DNA of 42,360 bases from a virus, in IMG/VR virus record IMGVR_UViG_3300048930_000353, positions 1 through 42,360 of that record; one strand, 5' to 3'. Of this stretch, positions 13,697 through 22,525 are shown one piece after another (positions within the stretch are counted from its first letter, which is position 1; the number at the start of each line of letters is the position of its first letter). The notes beneath the pieces are model-generated. The model saw nothing but the letters and a program-made list of their open reading frames with translations, did no database searches and was not told the origin of the DNA. The position numbers and the translations under genes are program-made.

Positions 13697-13839
13697 TCGG
13701 CTCCGAGGGTCGCGGGTCCTTTCCAGGCATGCCGGGTATACGGGGCGCAGAATCGCGTTCTTTTCCCACAGTCGGGAGACGCTTGGGCTTCCTTCCTCTT
13801 GATATTGAGATGAAACGAGAGTGAAAACGGCTGGAAATC
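13697..13839 (+). other. Noncoding gap, probable cos region
   Basis: This stretch before the small terminase gene has no plausible gene. It contains CGCGGGTCCTTTCC (13711-13724), resembling the CGCGGGT core common at cohesive-end sites of lambda-type phages, in the position where lambda's cos lies. Cleavage position and overhang cannot be read from the sequence alone. Confidence 0.45.
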
Positions 13840-14391
13840 ATGGGTCAGATCGTTAACAAACAACAGCTCGCCGCGGTACTCGGGAAGTCGGAGCGCGCAT
13901 TGACCGAGTGGCAGAAGGAGGCCGGCTTTCCGATCAAGTCCAAGTCCGCGCGTGGCGGCTCGAACCAGTACGACACCGAGGCCGTAATCGAGTGGATGAT
14001 TCAGCGCGCTGTCGGTGGCGCCGAAAAAGAATCCAGCGGTGACAGGTTGAATCGCATCCGCGCGGACCGCGAGGAGCTCAACCTGGCAAAGGATATCGGC
14101 GAGTTGATCCCGGCAAACGAAACTAAGGAGGCGCTGTACCAGGTCACTACCGCAATCCGCACAAATTTCCTGTCGGGAAATAGCAAGCTCAAGCACGAGC
14201 TGGATACGCTGTACGACATCAACCTGGATATATCGATCCTGCATGACCATTCTCGAAACCTGCTCACCCATCTATCAGAGATTGCGGGCGAATCTGAGGA
14301 CGGTGATACAGACTGGTTTGAAAGGATTTGTACCGCCACCCCAAATGTCATCGACGGATTGGGCGAACAAGTACCGTTGGTTGGCGGCTGA
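13840..14391 (+). CDS. terS: Terminase small subunit (Nu1-like)
   Basis: The N-terminus of this 183-residue protein has a winged-helix/MerR-like DNA-binding segment of the Nu1 type (VNKQQLAAVLGKSERALTEW, then GGSNQYDTEAVIEW). A helical linker (DRLNRIRADREELNLAKDIG) follows and a C-terminal part binds the large subunit. Nu1 proteins recognise cos DNA and start packaging. The last 149 bases overlap the large-subunit gene in another frame. Confidence 0.85.
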   Translation: MGQIVNKQQLAAVLGKSERALTEWQKEAGFPIKSKSARGGSNQYDTEAVIEWMIQRAVGGAEKESSGDRLNRIRADREELNLAKDIGELIPANETKEALYQVTTAIRTNFLSGNSKLKHELDTLYDINLDISILHDHSRNLLTHLSEIAGESEDGDTDWFERICTATPNVIDGLGEQVPLVGG

Positions 14392-16315
14392 ACAGAGCGC
14401 GCACGCGGGCAAGTACAGCACCGCACTGACACCCTGGGTGCCAGGGATGTTGGATGCGCTGGACGATCCGAAGATCCGCGAGGTGGTTTGCCAGAAGTCG
14501 GCGCAGGTAGCCTGGACAGACGGCGTCCTCAACAACTACCTGGGCAGGCGCATGCACCTGGACCCATGCCCGGTGGTGATGCTGTTCCCGAAGGACGCGA
14601 CTATCAAACGCTACCTCCGGCAGAAGCTGACGCCGATGATTCGTGTCACGCCGGTGCTGCGCGGCCTGATCGATATCACTGCCAGCCGCTCGAGCACCAA
14701 CACGCAGGACTATAAAGAATTTCCCGGCGGGTTCCTGGCGCTGGTCGGCTCCAACTCACCCGATAACGTCAAGACGATATCGGCACCGGTGGGCGCGGTG
14801 GAGGAGCCCGACGACTGCTCGACCGACACCAAAGGCCAGGGAGACTCAGTCGAACTGCTGCGCGAGCGGCTGAAAACGTACGAGAACAGCAAGCTGATCT
14901 TCGGCGGCACGCCGACAATCAAGGATCACTCTCGCGTAGAGACCGCGTTCCAGGCTTCGGATCAGCGTCACTTCTGGGTGCCGTGTCACCAGTGCGGTAA
15001 GCCGCACGTGCTGACTTGGGACAACGTGATCTGGGATGAGGATCCACGAGTCAACGATGAAGTACTCGGGCACGCGGTGCTGGATTCAGCGCGCTACGTG
15101 TGCCCGCATTGCGGTGTGCTCTGGACTGATCGCGATAAAAACCTGAACGTTCGGCGAGGTTATTGGGTGAATAATCGACCGACCAGGGAGGTGGCCGGCT
15201 TCGCGATCAACGAGCTTTACAGCCCGTTCCCTGGCTCGAAGCTGGCGAAGCTTGTCGAAAAGCACCTCAAGGCACAGTACAAAAAAGAGCGCGGCGACGA
15301 ATCCGCGATGATCACCTTCACCAACAACACGTTGGGCCTGGCATATGAGTACCAGGACGGCTCGATCGACGCGGAGGCGCTGAGCGGCAAAGCGGAGGAG
15401 TACTCCGAACTGATCGTGCCGCGCGGAGGCCTCGCCCTGGCGCTGGCGATCGACGTGCAGCCTGATCGCCTGGCGTTGATCATCCGCGCGTACGGACGTG
15501 AGGAGGAATCCTGGCTGGTGTACTGGGGCGAGATCCACGCGAAGGTTGGCGTGACCGATACGACGGACCCGGTGTGGGCAGAGTTGGACAAGGTCCTGTT
15601 CGGCTCTTACCGACATGCCGACGGTTACGTGTTGAGCATCACAGTCGCGGCGATCGACTCAAGCGACGGCAACACAAATGACGCGGTCTACCACTACGTG
15701 CGCACGCGTAGAGGAAAAGGACCGAAGCTGATGGCGATCAAGGGCTCGAAAGAGATCGACCAGGAGATCGTGCGCACGCCGAAGAAAGTCGACGTTGACA
15801 GCACCAGCAAGGCGGCACGGTTCGGCTTGGAAGTCTGGCACATCGGTGTAAATCGCGCGAAGGATCTGATTGCTGAGCGCCTGAAATTGTCCGGCGTCGG
15901 GCCCGGCCGCATGCACTTTTACGACGGCGTGCGCAGCGACTACCCGGATCAAATGACGGGCGAGTCCAAGATCCCGAGCCGCACGCAGCGCAACAAAAAG
16001 GTGTGGACTCGGAAGGCGGGTCGTCCTGTCGAGGCGTGGGATTGCGAGGTTTACAACCTGTTCTGCGCGCGGCAGCAGCGCTGGCACATCCGCAACGCGG
16101 GTGCCTGGGATGATCTGGAAGGCAAGCTCAAGCAGGGCGATCTGCTCAGTAACGGCGGTGAAGTCGGGGTTGTCGACTACATCGACGGACGGCCGAATCG
16201 CGGTGATGTGCAGGACGCGGAGCCAGCTGGGCAGGTGAGGCAACCACAAACACAGGCGCAACAAACTGCAGCAGCCCGGTCCATGGCGGATCTTGGGCGG
16301 CGCAATAGAGGGTGA
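14243..16315 (+). CDS. terL: Terminase large subunit (lambda gpA-like)
   Basis: This 690-residue DNA-packaging ATPase/nuclease belongs to the gpA family. The ATPase region contains the P-loop-like QKSAQVAWTDG (about residue 86) and the acidic EEPDDC motif, followed by the clade-typical GQGDS and LRERLKTYE. A zinc-ribbon-like CHQC...CPHC lies near residues 250-290. The nuclease half contains AIDVQPDRL and IDSSDGNTND. The N-terminus aligns in layout with lambda gpA, which supports the early start even though it overlaps terS by 149 bases without a clear ribosome-binding site. Confidence 0.9.
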   Translation: MTILETCSPIYQRLRANLRTVIQTGLKGFVPPPQMSSTDWANKYRWLAAEQSAHAGKYSTALTPWVPGMLDALDDPKIREVVCQKSAQVAWTDGVLNNYLGRRMHLDPCPVVMLFPKDATIKRYLRQKLTPMIRVTPVLRGLIDITASRSSTNTQDYKEFPGGFLALVGSNSPDNVKTISAPVGAVEEPDDCSTDTKGQGDSVELLRERLKTYENSKLIFGGTPTIKDHSRVETAFQASDQRHFWVPCHQCGKPHVLTWDNVIWDEDPRVNDEVLGHAVLDSARYVCPHCGVLWTDRDKNLNVRRGYWVNNRPTREVAGFAINELYSPFPGSKLAKLVEKHLKAQYKKERGDESAMITFTNNTLGLAYEYQDGSIDAEALSGKAEEYSELIVPRGGLALALAIDVQPDRLALIIRAYGREEESWLVYWGEIHAKVGVTDTTDPVWAELDKVLFGSYRHADGYVLSITVAAIDSSDGNTNDAVYHYVRTRRGKGPKLMAIKGSKEIDQEIVRTPKKVDVDSTSKAARFGLEVWHIGVNRAKDLIAERLKLSGVGPGRMHFYDGVRSDYPDQMTGESKIPSRTQRNKKVWTRKAGRPVEAWDCEVYNLFCARQQRWHIRNAGAWDDLEGKLKQGDLLSNGGEVGVVDYIDGRPNRGDVQDAEPAGQVRQPQTQAQQTAAARSMADLGRRNRG

Positions 16316-16317
16316 GC

Positions 16318-16524
16318 ATGGCAACACAAACACAGCTGGATGAGGCACGCACCGCACGGCACGCGCTCATCACCGGCCAGAAGATGGTCAGTATCACCAT
16401 GCATGGCCGCCAGACTACGTTCAGCGAGGCGAACAAGCGCGACCTCGACAACTATATCGCGGAACTTGAATCGCGCCTGGGTGTCGACAGCGGTCGCCGT
16501 AGTCGGCCGGCGCGGGTGCGCTGA
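16318..16524 (+). CDS. gpW-like head-tail joining protein
   Basis: A 68-residue protein between terminase and portal genes, as gpW in lambda. It contains the typical helix-hairpin-helix layout: an N-terminal helix (TQLDEARTARHALITGQKMV), a beta hairpin (SITMHGRQTTF) and a C-terminal helix. The ATG at 16318 is preferred over GTG 16312 because GAGG lies at good spacing. Its stop overlaps the portal start. Confidence 0.85.
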   Translation: MATQTQLDEARTARHALITGQKMVSITMHGRQTTFSEANKRDLDNYIAELESRLGVDSGRRSRPARVR

Positions 16525-18113
16525 TGCGCAGCAGAGTAATCATCAATCCGCGATCCGGCAAACCGTTCGCGGACTCGAACGCGTACAGCGGTGCCGGCCC
16601 GGGTTTCGCGGGGCAACTGCGCGACTGGACGCCACGGGCGCGTATGGCCGATGCCGCACTACTGCCGACGCTGCACCAGGGAAACGCGCGCGCGGATGAC
16701 CTGGCACGCAACCACGGCATCGCGTCAAGCGGCGTGCAGCTGCACATCGACCACATCGTCGGGCATCTTTTCCGCCTTAGCTACAAGCCACGTTGGCGGC
16801 GGCTTGGCATTCGCGAGGAGGAGGCGAGGGCGTTCGCTCGCGACGTCGAAGCGGTCTGGATGGAGATCGCAGAGGACCCCGTAGGCTGTTGGCTGGACGC
16901 TGAACGCAAGCGCACGTTCACCATGCTGATTCGTGAGGGCATCGGTACGCACACGCGCCTGGGTGAGATCATGGCGACAGCAGAGTGGATCGATGATCGC
17001 CCCGCCAGCGCGCCGTTGAAAACGGCTATCAAAGTCGTCAGCCCGTACCGCGTGAGTAATCCGCCAGCGATCAGCAAACGCGATTCGTTGCGCGAGGGTG
17101 TGCAGGTTGATCGCTACGGTGCGGCCACTGGGTACTGGGTGCGCAACACCAGCAGCACCACCAGCGGATTCGGTAGTAGTGGCATGGATGACAAGTGGGT
17201 ATTCGTTCCACGTGAAACTGAGTGGGGTCGCCCGCGCTTCATCCACGTGTTCGAGCCTACCGACGACGGCCAGACGCGCGGTAAGAATCAATTCCTGGCG
17301 GTGATGCAGCAGCTCAAAATGTTGTCGAAGCTGCAGGACACGGCACTGCAGAACGCTATCGTCAATGCGATGTACGCGGCAGTAATCGAAAGCGAGCTCG
17401 ATTCCAACGCCGCGATGCAGGTCATCGGCGGCGAAGGTGGCACGCAGCAGCTGCAGAGCCTGTTGACGTTGATGCTCGATTATCACGACGGTGCCGACAT
17501 CCGCATGGACGGCGTGAAGATCCCGCACCTGGTCCCCGGTGAGCGGCTGAACCTGCTGACCAGCAAGAACTCGGACAACGGCTTCTCCGATCTGGAGCGC
17601 GCGTTCCTGCGCTACACCGCTGCAGGATTAAACGTCAGCTATGAACAGCTCTCGCGCGATTACAGCAACGCCAGTTATACCAGTGCCCAGGCTGGAAAGA
17701 TGGAAACCTGGCGCTACATGATGGGGCGTCGAAAAGTCATTGCGAGTCGTGAGGCTGGCATGATCTTTTCGCTCGTGCTGGAGGAACTCCTGCAGCAGCG
17801 AGTGCTACGCCTGCCACGCGGCGCGCGATTCGATTTCTACCAGGCAAAGGCAGCCTGGTGCGCTGCGGAGTGGATTGGATCTGGACGCCTTGCGATAGAT
17901 GGATTGAAGGACGTTAAGGAAGCGGTCATGCGCATTGAAGCCGGGCTGTCGACTTACGAGAAAGAGGCTGCGCTCATGGGTGAGGATTACCAGGAGCTAT
18001 TCGACCAGCAGGTGCGTGAGGCTTCCGAACGCAAGGCTGCAGGTCTGCCACCGCCCAGCTGGGCCGCCACACAAGCACTTGCGCCCGATGACGCGCCGGA
18101 TGCGAACCAATAA
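16524..18113 (+). CDS. Portal protein (lambda gpB-like)
   Basis: This 529-residue protein forms the dodecameric portal in the capsid vertex. It carries family features such as the N-terminal DADLARNHGIA-like stretch (residues about 58-70), the central crown region and YSNASYTSAQAGKMETWRYM near residue 375. Length and position fit lambda-type portals. A terminator-like hairpin follows directly. Confidence 0.9.
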   Translation: MRSRVIINPRSGKPFADSNAYSGAGPGFAGQLRDWTPRARMADAALLPTLHQGNARADDLARNHGIASSGVQLHIDHIVGHLFRLSYKPRWRRLGIREEEARAFARDVEAVWMEIAEDPVGCWLDAERKRTFTMLIREGIGTHTRLGEIMATAEWIDDRPASAPLKTAIKVVSPYRVSNPPAISKRDSLREGVQVDRYGAATGYWVRNTSSTTSGFGSSGMDDKWVFVPRETEWGRPRFIHVFEPTDDGQTRGKNQFLAVMQQLKMLSKLQDTALQNAIVNAMYAAVIESELDSNAAMQVIGGEGGTQQLQSLLTLMLDYHDGADIRMDGVKIPHLVPGERLNLLTSKNSDNGFSDLERAFLRYTAAGLNVSYEQLSRDYSNASYTSAQAGKMETWRYMMGRRKVIASREAGMIFSLVLEELLQQRVLRLPRGARFDFYQAKAAWCAAEWIGSGRLAIDGLKDVKEAVMRIEAGLSTYEKEAALMGEDYQELFDQQVREASERKAAGLPPPSWAATQALAPDDAPDANQ

Positions 18114-18115
18114 CA

Positions 18116-18137
18116 CCCCGCCCCGGCGGGGTTTTTT
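18116..18137 (+). terminator. Terminator-like hairpin inside the late operon
   Basis: CCCCGCC (18116-18122), two C and GGCGGGG (18125-18131) are followed by six T. It lies between the portal and protease genes, so an antiterminating late regulator would be needed for full downstream expression, or it moderates the level. Confidence 0.65.
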
Positions 18138-18154
18138 ATGCATTGGAGATTGAT

Positions 18155-19507
18155 ATGACCCTGGACCAAATTGTCATGCGGCTGGTGCATCGCCCATTGC
18201 TGATGGATCTCGCGCACGCTCGCCGACTGTTCAGCTCGCTGGCCGGGAAAATGAATATCGCGCATCTCTCGGACGCCCAGGGTGAAGTCGCGCTGGGCGA
18301 AAAAATGCGCATCAAAAGCATGGCAGGTATCGGAGGTGAAGGGTCGGACAGATACCGCCCTTATCGCCTGGTGGATGGCATCGCGGTCGTGCCGGTGACG
18401 GGAACGCTGTTGCACCGGTATCAGTGGATCGACAGTTGGGCGACAGGCTATGACGCCGTGGTGCGCATGGTGGAGCTCGCGGTAGAGGACCCAGACGTGG
18501 ACGGCATTCTGCTCGATATCGACAGTCCCGGTGGTGAGGCTGCCGGCTGTTTCGACGCAGCCCGCCAGTTGCGCGCGCTGGGCGAAAAGAAGCCGCTGGC
18601 CTCGCTGTGCAACGACATGACGCTAAGCGGTGCCATGGCACTGGCGAGTGCGGCAGAACATCGCTACATCACCAGCACCGGTGAGGCCGGTTCCGTCGGT
18701 GTCGCAATGGCGCACTGGTCCTATGAAGACATGATCAAAAACGACGGTGTGGAAGTTACGCTGATCTACGCCGGCGAGCACAAGGTCGACGGCAATATGT
18801 ACCAGCACCTACCTGAAGCGGTGTACACGCGCTTCAAGAATGAATGTCAGGACCTGCGCCAGGAGTTCGCCGCGATTGTCGGTGAGCACGTCGGCGTGAG
18901 TCTTGATTCCGTATTGGCAACCGAGGCGGCGATCTATCGCGGCCAGGCGGCCATAGACGTCGGCTTCGCGAATGAGCTGGTAAACAGCCACGCCGCGATC
19001 TCGGCATTTCGAAACTACCTGTCCCCCGGGGATGGGTCGGCAAATGAAGGTACAGCTATGACGAACAAGACAGGCACCACGGCTGCGAAGCCGAGCAACA
19101 ACGCCGAGTCGGCCGCCGGGGAGCAAAACCAACAGCAACCCACTGGCGACTCTCAACTCACTGCGCAGGCTTCCGCTTCTGATGAGCGGGCGCGCATCAA
19201 GGGAATCACGACCTGCGAGGCGGCAAAAGGTCGCGAGACGCTGGCAAATCATCTTGCGTTCGACACGACGTTGTCTGTCGAGGACGCGGTGAAAATTCTC
19301 GAGAAGTCGGAGATGACAGCAACGCTGGAATCAACCGACGACACGCCCGGTGCTTTCGGTCGTGCCATGCAGGCGCACGCCAGTAGTGGTGTTGAGGCTG
19401 GCGGCGAGGGCGATAGTGCCGCCGGTGCCGGCAATGCCAATACGCCGGCCGCAACAGCTGCTCGCATTGCGGGCGGCTACAACCGCATGAAGGGTCGCGG
19501 CGCGTAG
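18155..19507 (+). CDS. S49-family head maturation protease with C-terminal scaffold region (gpC-like)
   Basis: A 450-residue protein; ATG 18155 has GGAG six bases upstream. Residues about 60-300 form an S49/SppA-like protease. The nucleophile is probably S158 in TLSGAMALASAA and the base K210 in GEHKVDG, a Ser-Lys spacing of 52 residues as I recall for lambda gpC. The C-terminal 150 residues are Gln/Ala/Gly-rich and helical and act as scaffold; an internal start produces this part separately. It processes the procapsid during head assembly. Confidence 0.9.
   Translation: MTLDQIVMRLVHRPLLMDLAHARRLFSSLAGKMNIAHLSDAQGEVALGEKMRIKSMAGIGGEGSDRYRPYRLVDGIAVVPVTGTLLHRYQWIDSWATGYDAVVRMVELAVEDPDVDGILLDIDSPGGEAAGCFDAARQLRALGEKKPLASLCNDMTLSGAMALASAAEHRYITSTGEAGSVGVAMAHWSYEDMIKNDGVEVTLIYAGEHKVDGNMYQHLPEAVYTRFKNECQDLRQEFAAIVGEHVGVSLDSVLATEAAIYRGQAAIDVGFANELVNSHAAISAFRNYLSPGDGSANEGTAMTNKTGTTAAKPSNNAESAAGEQNQQQPTGDSQLTAQASASDERARIKGITTCEAAKGRETLANHLAFDTTLSVEDAVKILEKSEMTATLESTDDTPGAFGRAMQAHASSGVEAGGEGDSAAGAGNANTPAATAARIAGGYNRMKGRGA
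19058..19507 (+). CDS. Nested scaffold protein (Nu3-like), in frame within the protease gene
   Basis: An in-frame ATG at 19058 has GAAGG seven bases upstream and begins 149 codons corresponding to the helical, low-complexity C-terminal part (MTNKTGTTAAKPSNNAESAA). In lambda, Nu3 is made the same way from inside gene C. Expression is inferred from the ribosome-binding site and family precedent. Confidence 0.7.
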   Translation: MTNKTGTTAAKPSNNAESAAGEQNQQQPTGDSQLTAQASASDERARIKGITTCEAAKGRETLANHLAFDTTLSVEDAVKILEKSEMTATLESTDDTPGAFGRAMQAHASSGVEAGGEGDSAAGAGNANTPAATAARIAGGYNRMKGRGA

Positions 19508-19570
19508 CGCTGCTTTACATCGGCATCAAGAAACGGCGAAAGCCACTTTTAAATCACTGAGGATATCACC

Positions 19571-19933
19571 ATGGATTTAGCAAATTCACGGGAGGAAACG
19601 TTCGCGCCCTCCAACATCATCGCCGGTAGTGCACCGGTAATCACCGCTCGCGAAATGATTGCGACCACGCAAACCATTCCGCAGTACGCACCGTTGGGAC
19701 GCATCACTGCATCCGGTCTGGTTATCGAATCGATCCAGTCAGCATCGGACGGTTCGCAGATCCCGATCGGTATCGCAGTGCACGCAATTGACACCACCGG
19801 CGGGGCTGCGCGTCACCCGGTGTACAAGGGCGGGCAATTCAACGCGGCGCTCATCGACTGGGATGCGTCTTGGTCTGCAGCGGAGAAAGCAGGCGCTTTC
19901 GATCGCACGCCAATCGACCTGGTCACCCTGTAG
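19571..19933 (+). CDS. Head decoration protein (gpD-like)
   Basis: This 120-residue protein matches the gpD family in length and features, including EETFAPSNIIAGSAPVIT near the N-terminus and IPIGIAVHAIDTT in the middle. gpD trimers bind the expanded capsid surface and stabilise it. It sits between protease/scaffold and the major capsid gene, as in lambda. Confidence 0.9.
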   Translation: MDLANSREETFAPSNIIAGSAPVITAREMIATTQTIPQYAPLGRITASGLVIESIQSASDGSQIPIGIAVHAIDTTGGAARHPVYKGGQFNAALIDWDASWSAAEKAGAFDRTPIDLVTL

Positions 19934-19996
19934 TAGGGCAGGCCTTCATTAACAATCAACACACTCACAACACTCACACACTGAAGGAATTTAGTT

Positions 19997-21013
19997 ATGA
20001 ATATGTACGATACCGTGACGCTGCTTGCAGTCATCACTCAGTTGATCAAGTTCGACCCGTTCCTGCTCAATCTGTTTTTCCCCAATGTGGTCGAGTTCAA
20101 CACGCGAGAAATCGCGCTGGACAAGATCGCAAAAAACCTGAAGCTTGCCCCCTTCGTCTCCCCGATGGTGGCCGGCAAGGCGCGTACCAGCGACGGTTAT
20201 AAAACAACTGCATTTATTCCGGCGTATCTCAAGCCGAAGGCGGTGGTTGATCCCAGTCGAGTTCTGCGGCGCGTTGCGGGTGAGCAACTCGGTGGCGCGC
20301 TATCCAATGAATCGCGGCGCGACATGATCATCGCCGACATCCTGATGGAAAATGCATTGATGATCGCGGGGCGGCTTGAGTGGATGGCGGCTCAGGCGTT
20401 GCTGACTGGCAAGGTAATCGTCAGCGGCGAAGACTATCCCACGCAGGAAGTTGATTTCGGCCGCACAGGTACCCTTACGAAAACGCTGACCGGTAGCGCG
20501 CGTTGGGGTCAAAGTGGCGTCAAGCCGCTGGACGATATCGAAACCTGGGCCGCGCAGTTGGAAGCGCCAGTGACAGATATCGTTATGGATGGCAAGGCCT
20601 GGACGAAGTTCCGGAAAGATGATGATGTCAAAGCCGCTCTTGATACACGGCGTGGCTCACGCACCGAGCTGGAAACAGCCCCCGATCCTGGGCGGAATTA
20701 CAGCTATAAGGGCAAGCTTGGGTCTGACATTGACGTGTGGGTTTACAACGGTGTCTACACCGACGACGCAGGTGCGACACAAAAGTTCATGCCGGACAAC
20801 CGCGTCATTATGGGCAGCCCTGCTCTTGAAGGCCACCGTGCGTTCGGCGCGATCCTGTCGCCCAGTGCGGGCTACCAGGCAATGGAGAGCTTTCCGCGCC
20901 ATTTCATTTCCCAGGACCCTGAAGTGGAATACGTGGAAACGCAATCAGCGCCGCTGATTATCCCTGGCCGTCCGAACGCATCCATCGCAATCAACGTCGA
21001 CAGCGGCAGCTGA
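19997..21013 (+). CDS. Major capsid protein (gpE-like)
   Basis: This 338-residue protein has the HK97-type coat fold of the lambda gpE family. Recognisable are FFPNVVEFNTREIALDKI near residue 30, VVDPSRVLRRVAGE in the middle and the C-terminal AIINVDSG-like end. ATG 19997 follows AAGGAATT. It is the principal shell protein. Confidence 0.92.
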   Translation: MNMYDTVTLLAVITQLIKFDPFLLNLFFPNVVEFNTREIALDKIAKNLKLAPFVSPMVAGKARTSDGYKTTAFIPAYLKPKAVVDPSRVLRRVAGEQLGGALSNESRRDMIIADILMENALMIAGRLEWMAAQALLTGKVIVSGEDYPTQEVDFGRTGTLTKTLTGSARWGQSGVKPLDDIETWAAQLEAPVTDIVMDGKAWTKFRKDDDVKAALDTRRGSRTELETAPDPGRNYSYKGKLGSDIDVWVYNGVYTDDAGATQKFMPDNRVIMGSPALEGHRAFGAILSPSAGYQAMESFPRHFISQDPEVEYVETQSAPLIIPGRPNASIAINVDSGS

Positions 21014-21103
21014 TCGATCCTCGCCTTGATGTAAAGGTCTGTACTGTGGGCCCGGCCGGGTGACTGGTCGGGCCCTTGTCATTTTCTTTTAGAGGATACG
21101 TAT

Positions 21104-21577
21104 ATGAGTAAGAAATCGAGCGCGCGGGGATTATTGAATTCTTTGGTGATGTTGGTGGCCGTGCATGAAATCGCGCGGTCACTTGAAAGAAGGCCTATCG
21201 CTCCAGGCGAGCCATTTCAGGTGGAGGAAGCCGAGGCTTTGGCACTGGTCGGATGTGGCGCGGCCAAGTACTTCGCGGAGTCTGCCGACAGCCAGTTTGG
21301 CGAGAGTAGCGGTGGTACCGGTAATGGCAATGCTGGCGATCCTGCTGGAGGTTCCGGCGATGGCTCCGGTGCTGGTGGCGATGGCTCCGGTGCTGGTGGT
21401 GCTGGCGATGGCTCCGGTGATGGTGGCGAAGGCGATGGCTCCGGTGATGGTGGCGATGGCTCCGGTGCTGGTGGTGCTGGCGATGGCTCCGGTGATGGTG
21501 GCGAAGGCGATGGCTCCGGTGCTGGTGGCGAAGGCGATGGCTCCGGTGCTGGTGGCGAAGGCACTGATGGACATTGA
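21104..21577 (+). CDS. Gly/Asp/Ser-repeat head protein at the FI position
   Basis: The first 65 residues of this 157-residue protein look globular (an FQVEEAEALALVGCGAAKYF module like small head-tail proteins). The remaining 90 are Gly-rich repeats (GDGSGAGG, GDGSGDGGEG) from a tandem DNA repeat. Lambda FI in the same place is also partly low-complexity and aids packaging. The repeat tail is acidic and probably disordered. Its stop overlaps the next start. Confidence 0.75.
   Translation: MSKKSSARGLLNSLVMLVAVHEIARSLERRPIAPGEPFQVEEAEALALVGCGAAKYFAESADSQFGESSGGTGNGNAGDPAGGSGDGSGAGGDGSGAGGAGDGSGDGGEGDGSGDGGDGSGAGGAGDGSGDGGEGDGSGAGGEGDGSGAGGEGTDGH
21374..21523 (+). repeat. 75-bp tandem repeat encoding a 25-residue Gly/Asp/Ser unit
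   Basis: Two nearly identical 75-base units start at 21374 and 21449, nested in a longer run of GGCGATGGCTCCGGTG-type 15-24-base units spanning about 21349-21560. The period keeps the reading frame (25 codons). Confidence 0.85.
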
Positions 21578-21884
21578 TACGATCAACGCCGCGTCCTCGC
21601 TCTTGAGCTTCGACGTGGCGTCTATCGGCGCCACTGTAACGCACCCAGGCGGCGAGCCGATCGAGGCCCGCGCTATCGTAAACCGCGCTGCGGAAGTCCG
21701 CGACGAACGCGGTGTGTTTGTCGAGTCGCGCTGCGAGATCTCGCTGCTGATCAGCGAGACGGGTGCTGGCCAGCGTGGCACGGTTGTTGATACCGGCAAG
21801 CCCGGTGATTGTTGGGAACTGAAATCGCAGCTCTACAACGACGGCATTGAAACAGGCTGGACAGCGGGGCGGATGACGCAATGA
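21567..21884 (+). CDS. FII-like head-tail connector
   Basis: This 105-residue protein starts at ATG 21567 (GAAGG upstream), overlapping the repeat protein's stop. It is beta-rich (ISLLISETGAGQRGTVVDTG) with an N-terminal helix (MDIDTINAASSLLSFD), like lambda gpFII. The position between the FI-like and Z-like genes supports the assignment. gpFII joins head and tail. Confidence 0.7.
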   Translation: MDIDTINAASSLLSFDVASIGATVTHPGGEPIEARAIVNRAAEVRDERGVFVESRCEISLLISETGAGQRGTVVDTGKPGDCWELKSQLYNDGIETGWTAGRMTQ

Positions 21885-22525
21885 CCGACGACGCCGCAAT
21901 AGCAACCCTCCGAGGCTTCGCCGAAGCGCTCGAGCGCGCACCCTTCGCCGCGCTGGAAGCAGCATCAATCGCGCTCAATGAGGGCGCACAGCTCGCAGAG
22001 TCCCTGGGTCGCTCAACCATCCTGCAGCGGCTGAATCTGGATGCGCCTTACGTCCACAAGCATTTGCGGCTGGACAAAGAATCCACACGCACTGACCTGA
22101 TGGCCCGCGTGCGCGCTACAAAGCGCAGTGTATTAGCGCCGCGCTACGGCGCAGAAGTGGCAACGCAACCCGCTGTGTCCGTGGGCAGGAATTTTGAAAG
22201 GCTCAAGGGCGATCCCGGCAGGGGTATCCCCAAGGGCATGAAAGCCGCCGGCTCCTCGCCCTGGAGCGCACTCCGGAGCGGAGAAAAAAAGGCCTGGCGA
22301 AATGCATTTTTTATAAAGCTCAAGGGCTCCGGTGCGTGGGGCATGGTCGCGCGCATGGGACGTCAAGGCGGTCTCGACACAAAATCTGATTGGGACCAAA
22401 ACCTAAAGGTGGTGTTTGCGCTGAGCGTTGACCAGGCGTGGAAAGGCGTGCGCGATGAAGTCTCTCCGCAAGCAATGGAACACGCAAGCGCAGTATTTGA
22501 AAAAGAATTCGCAGGCCGACTATGA
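21881..22525 (+). CDS. Minor tail protein Z-like
   Basis: A 214-residue basic protein whose ATG overlaps the connector stop (ATGA). It shares the layout of lambda gpZ: an N-terminal helical part (LNEGAQLAESLGRSTILQRL), a basic middle and a conserved-looking end (WKGVRDEVSPQAMEHASAVF). gpZ is needed to join tails to heads or finish the tail's proximal end. Confidence 0.8.
   Translation: MTDDAAIATLRGFAEALERAPFAALEAASIALNEGAQLAESLGRSTILQRLNLDAPYVHKHLRLDKESTRTDLMARVRATKRSVLAPRYGAEVATQPAVSVGRNFERLKGDPGRGIPKGMKAAGSSPWSALRSGEKKAWRNAFFIKLKGSGAWGMVARMGRQGGLDTKSDWDQNLKVVFALSVDQAWKGVRDEVSPQAMEHASAVFEKEFAGRL

Noticed and set aside
21217-21564. Minus-strand Pro/Ser/Glu-rich reading frame
   Set aside because: It is the antisense shadow of the Gly-rich repeat; composition is dictated by the plus-strand repeats and it has no ribosome-binding site.
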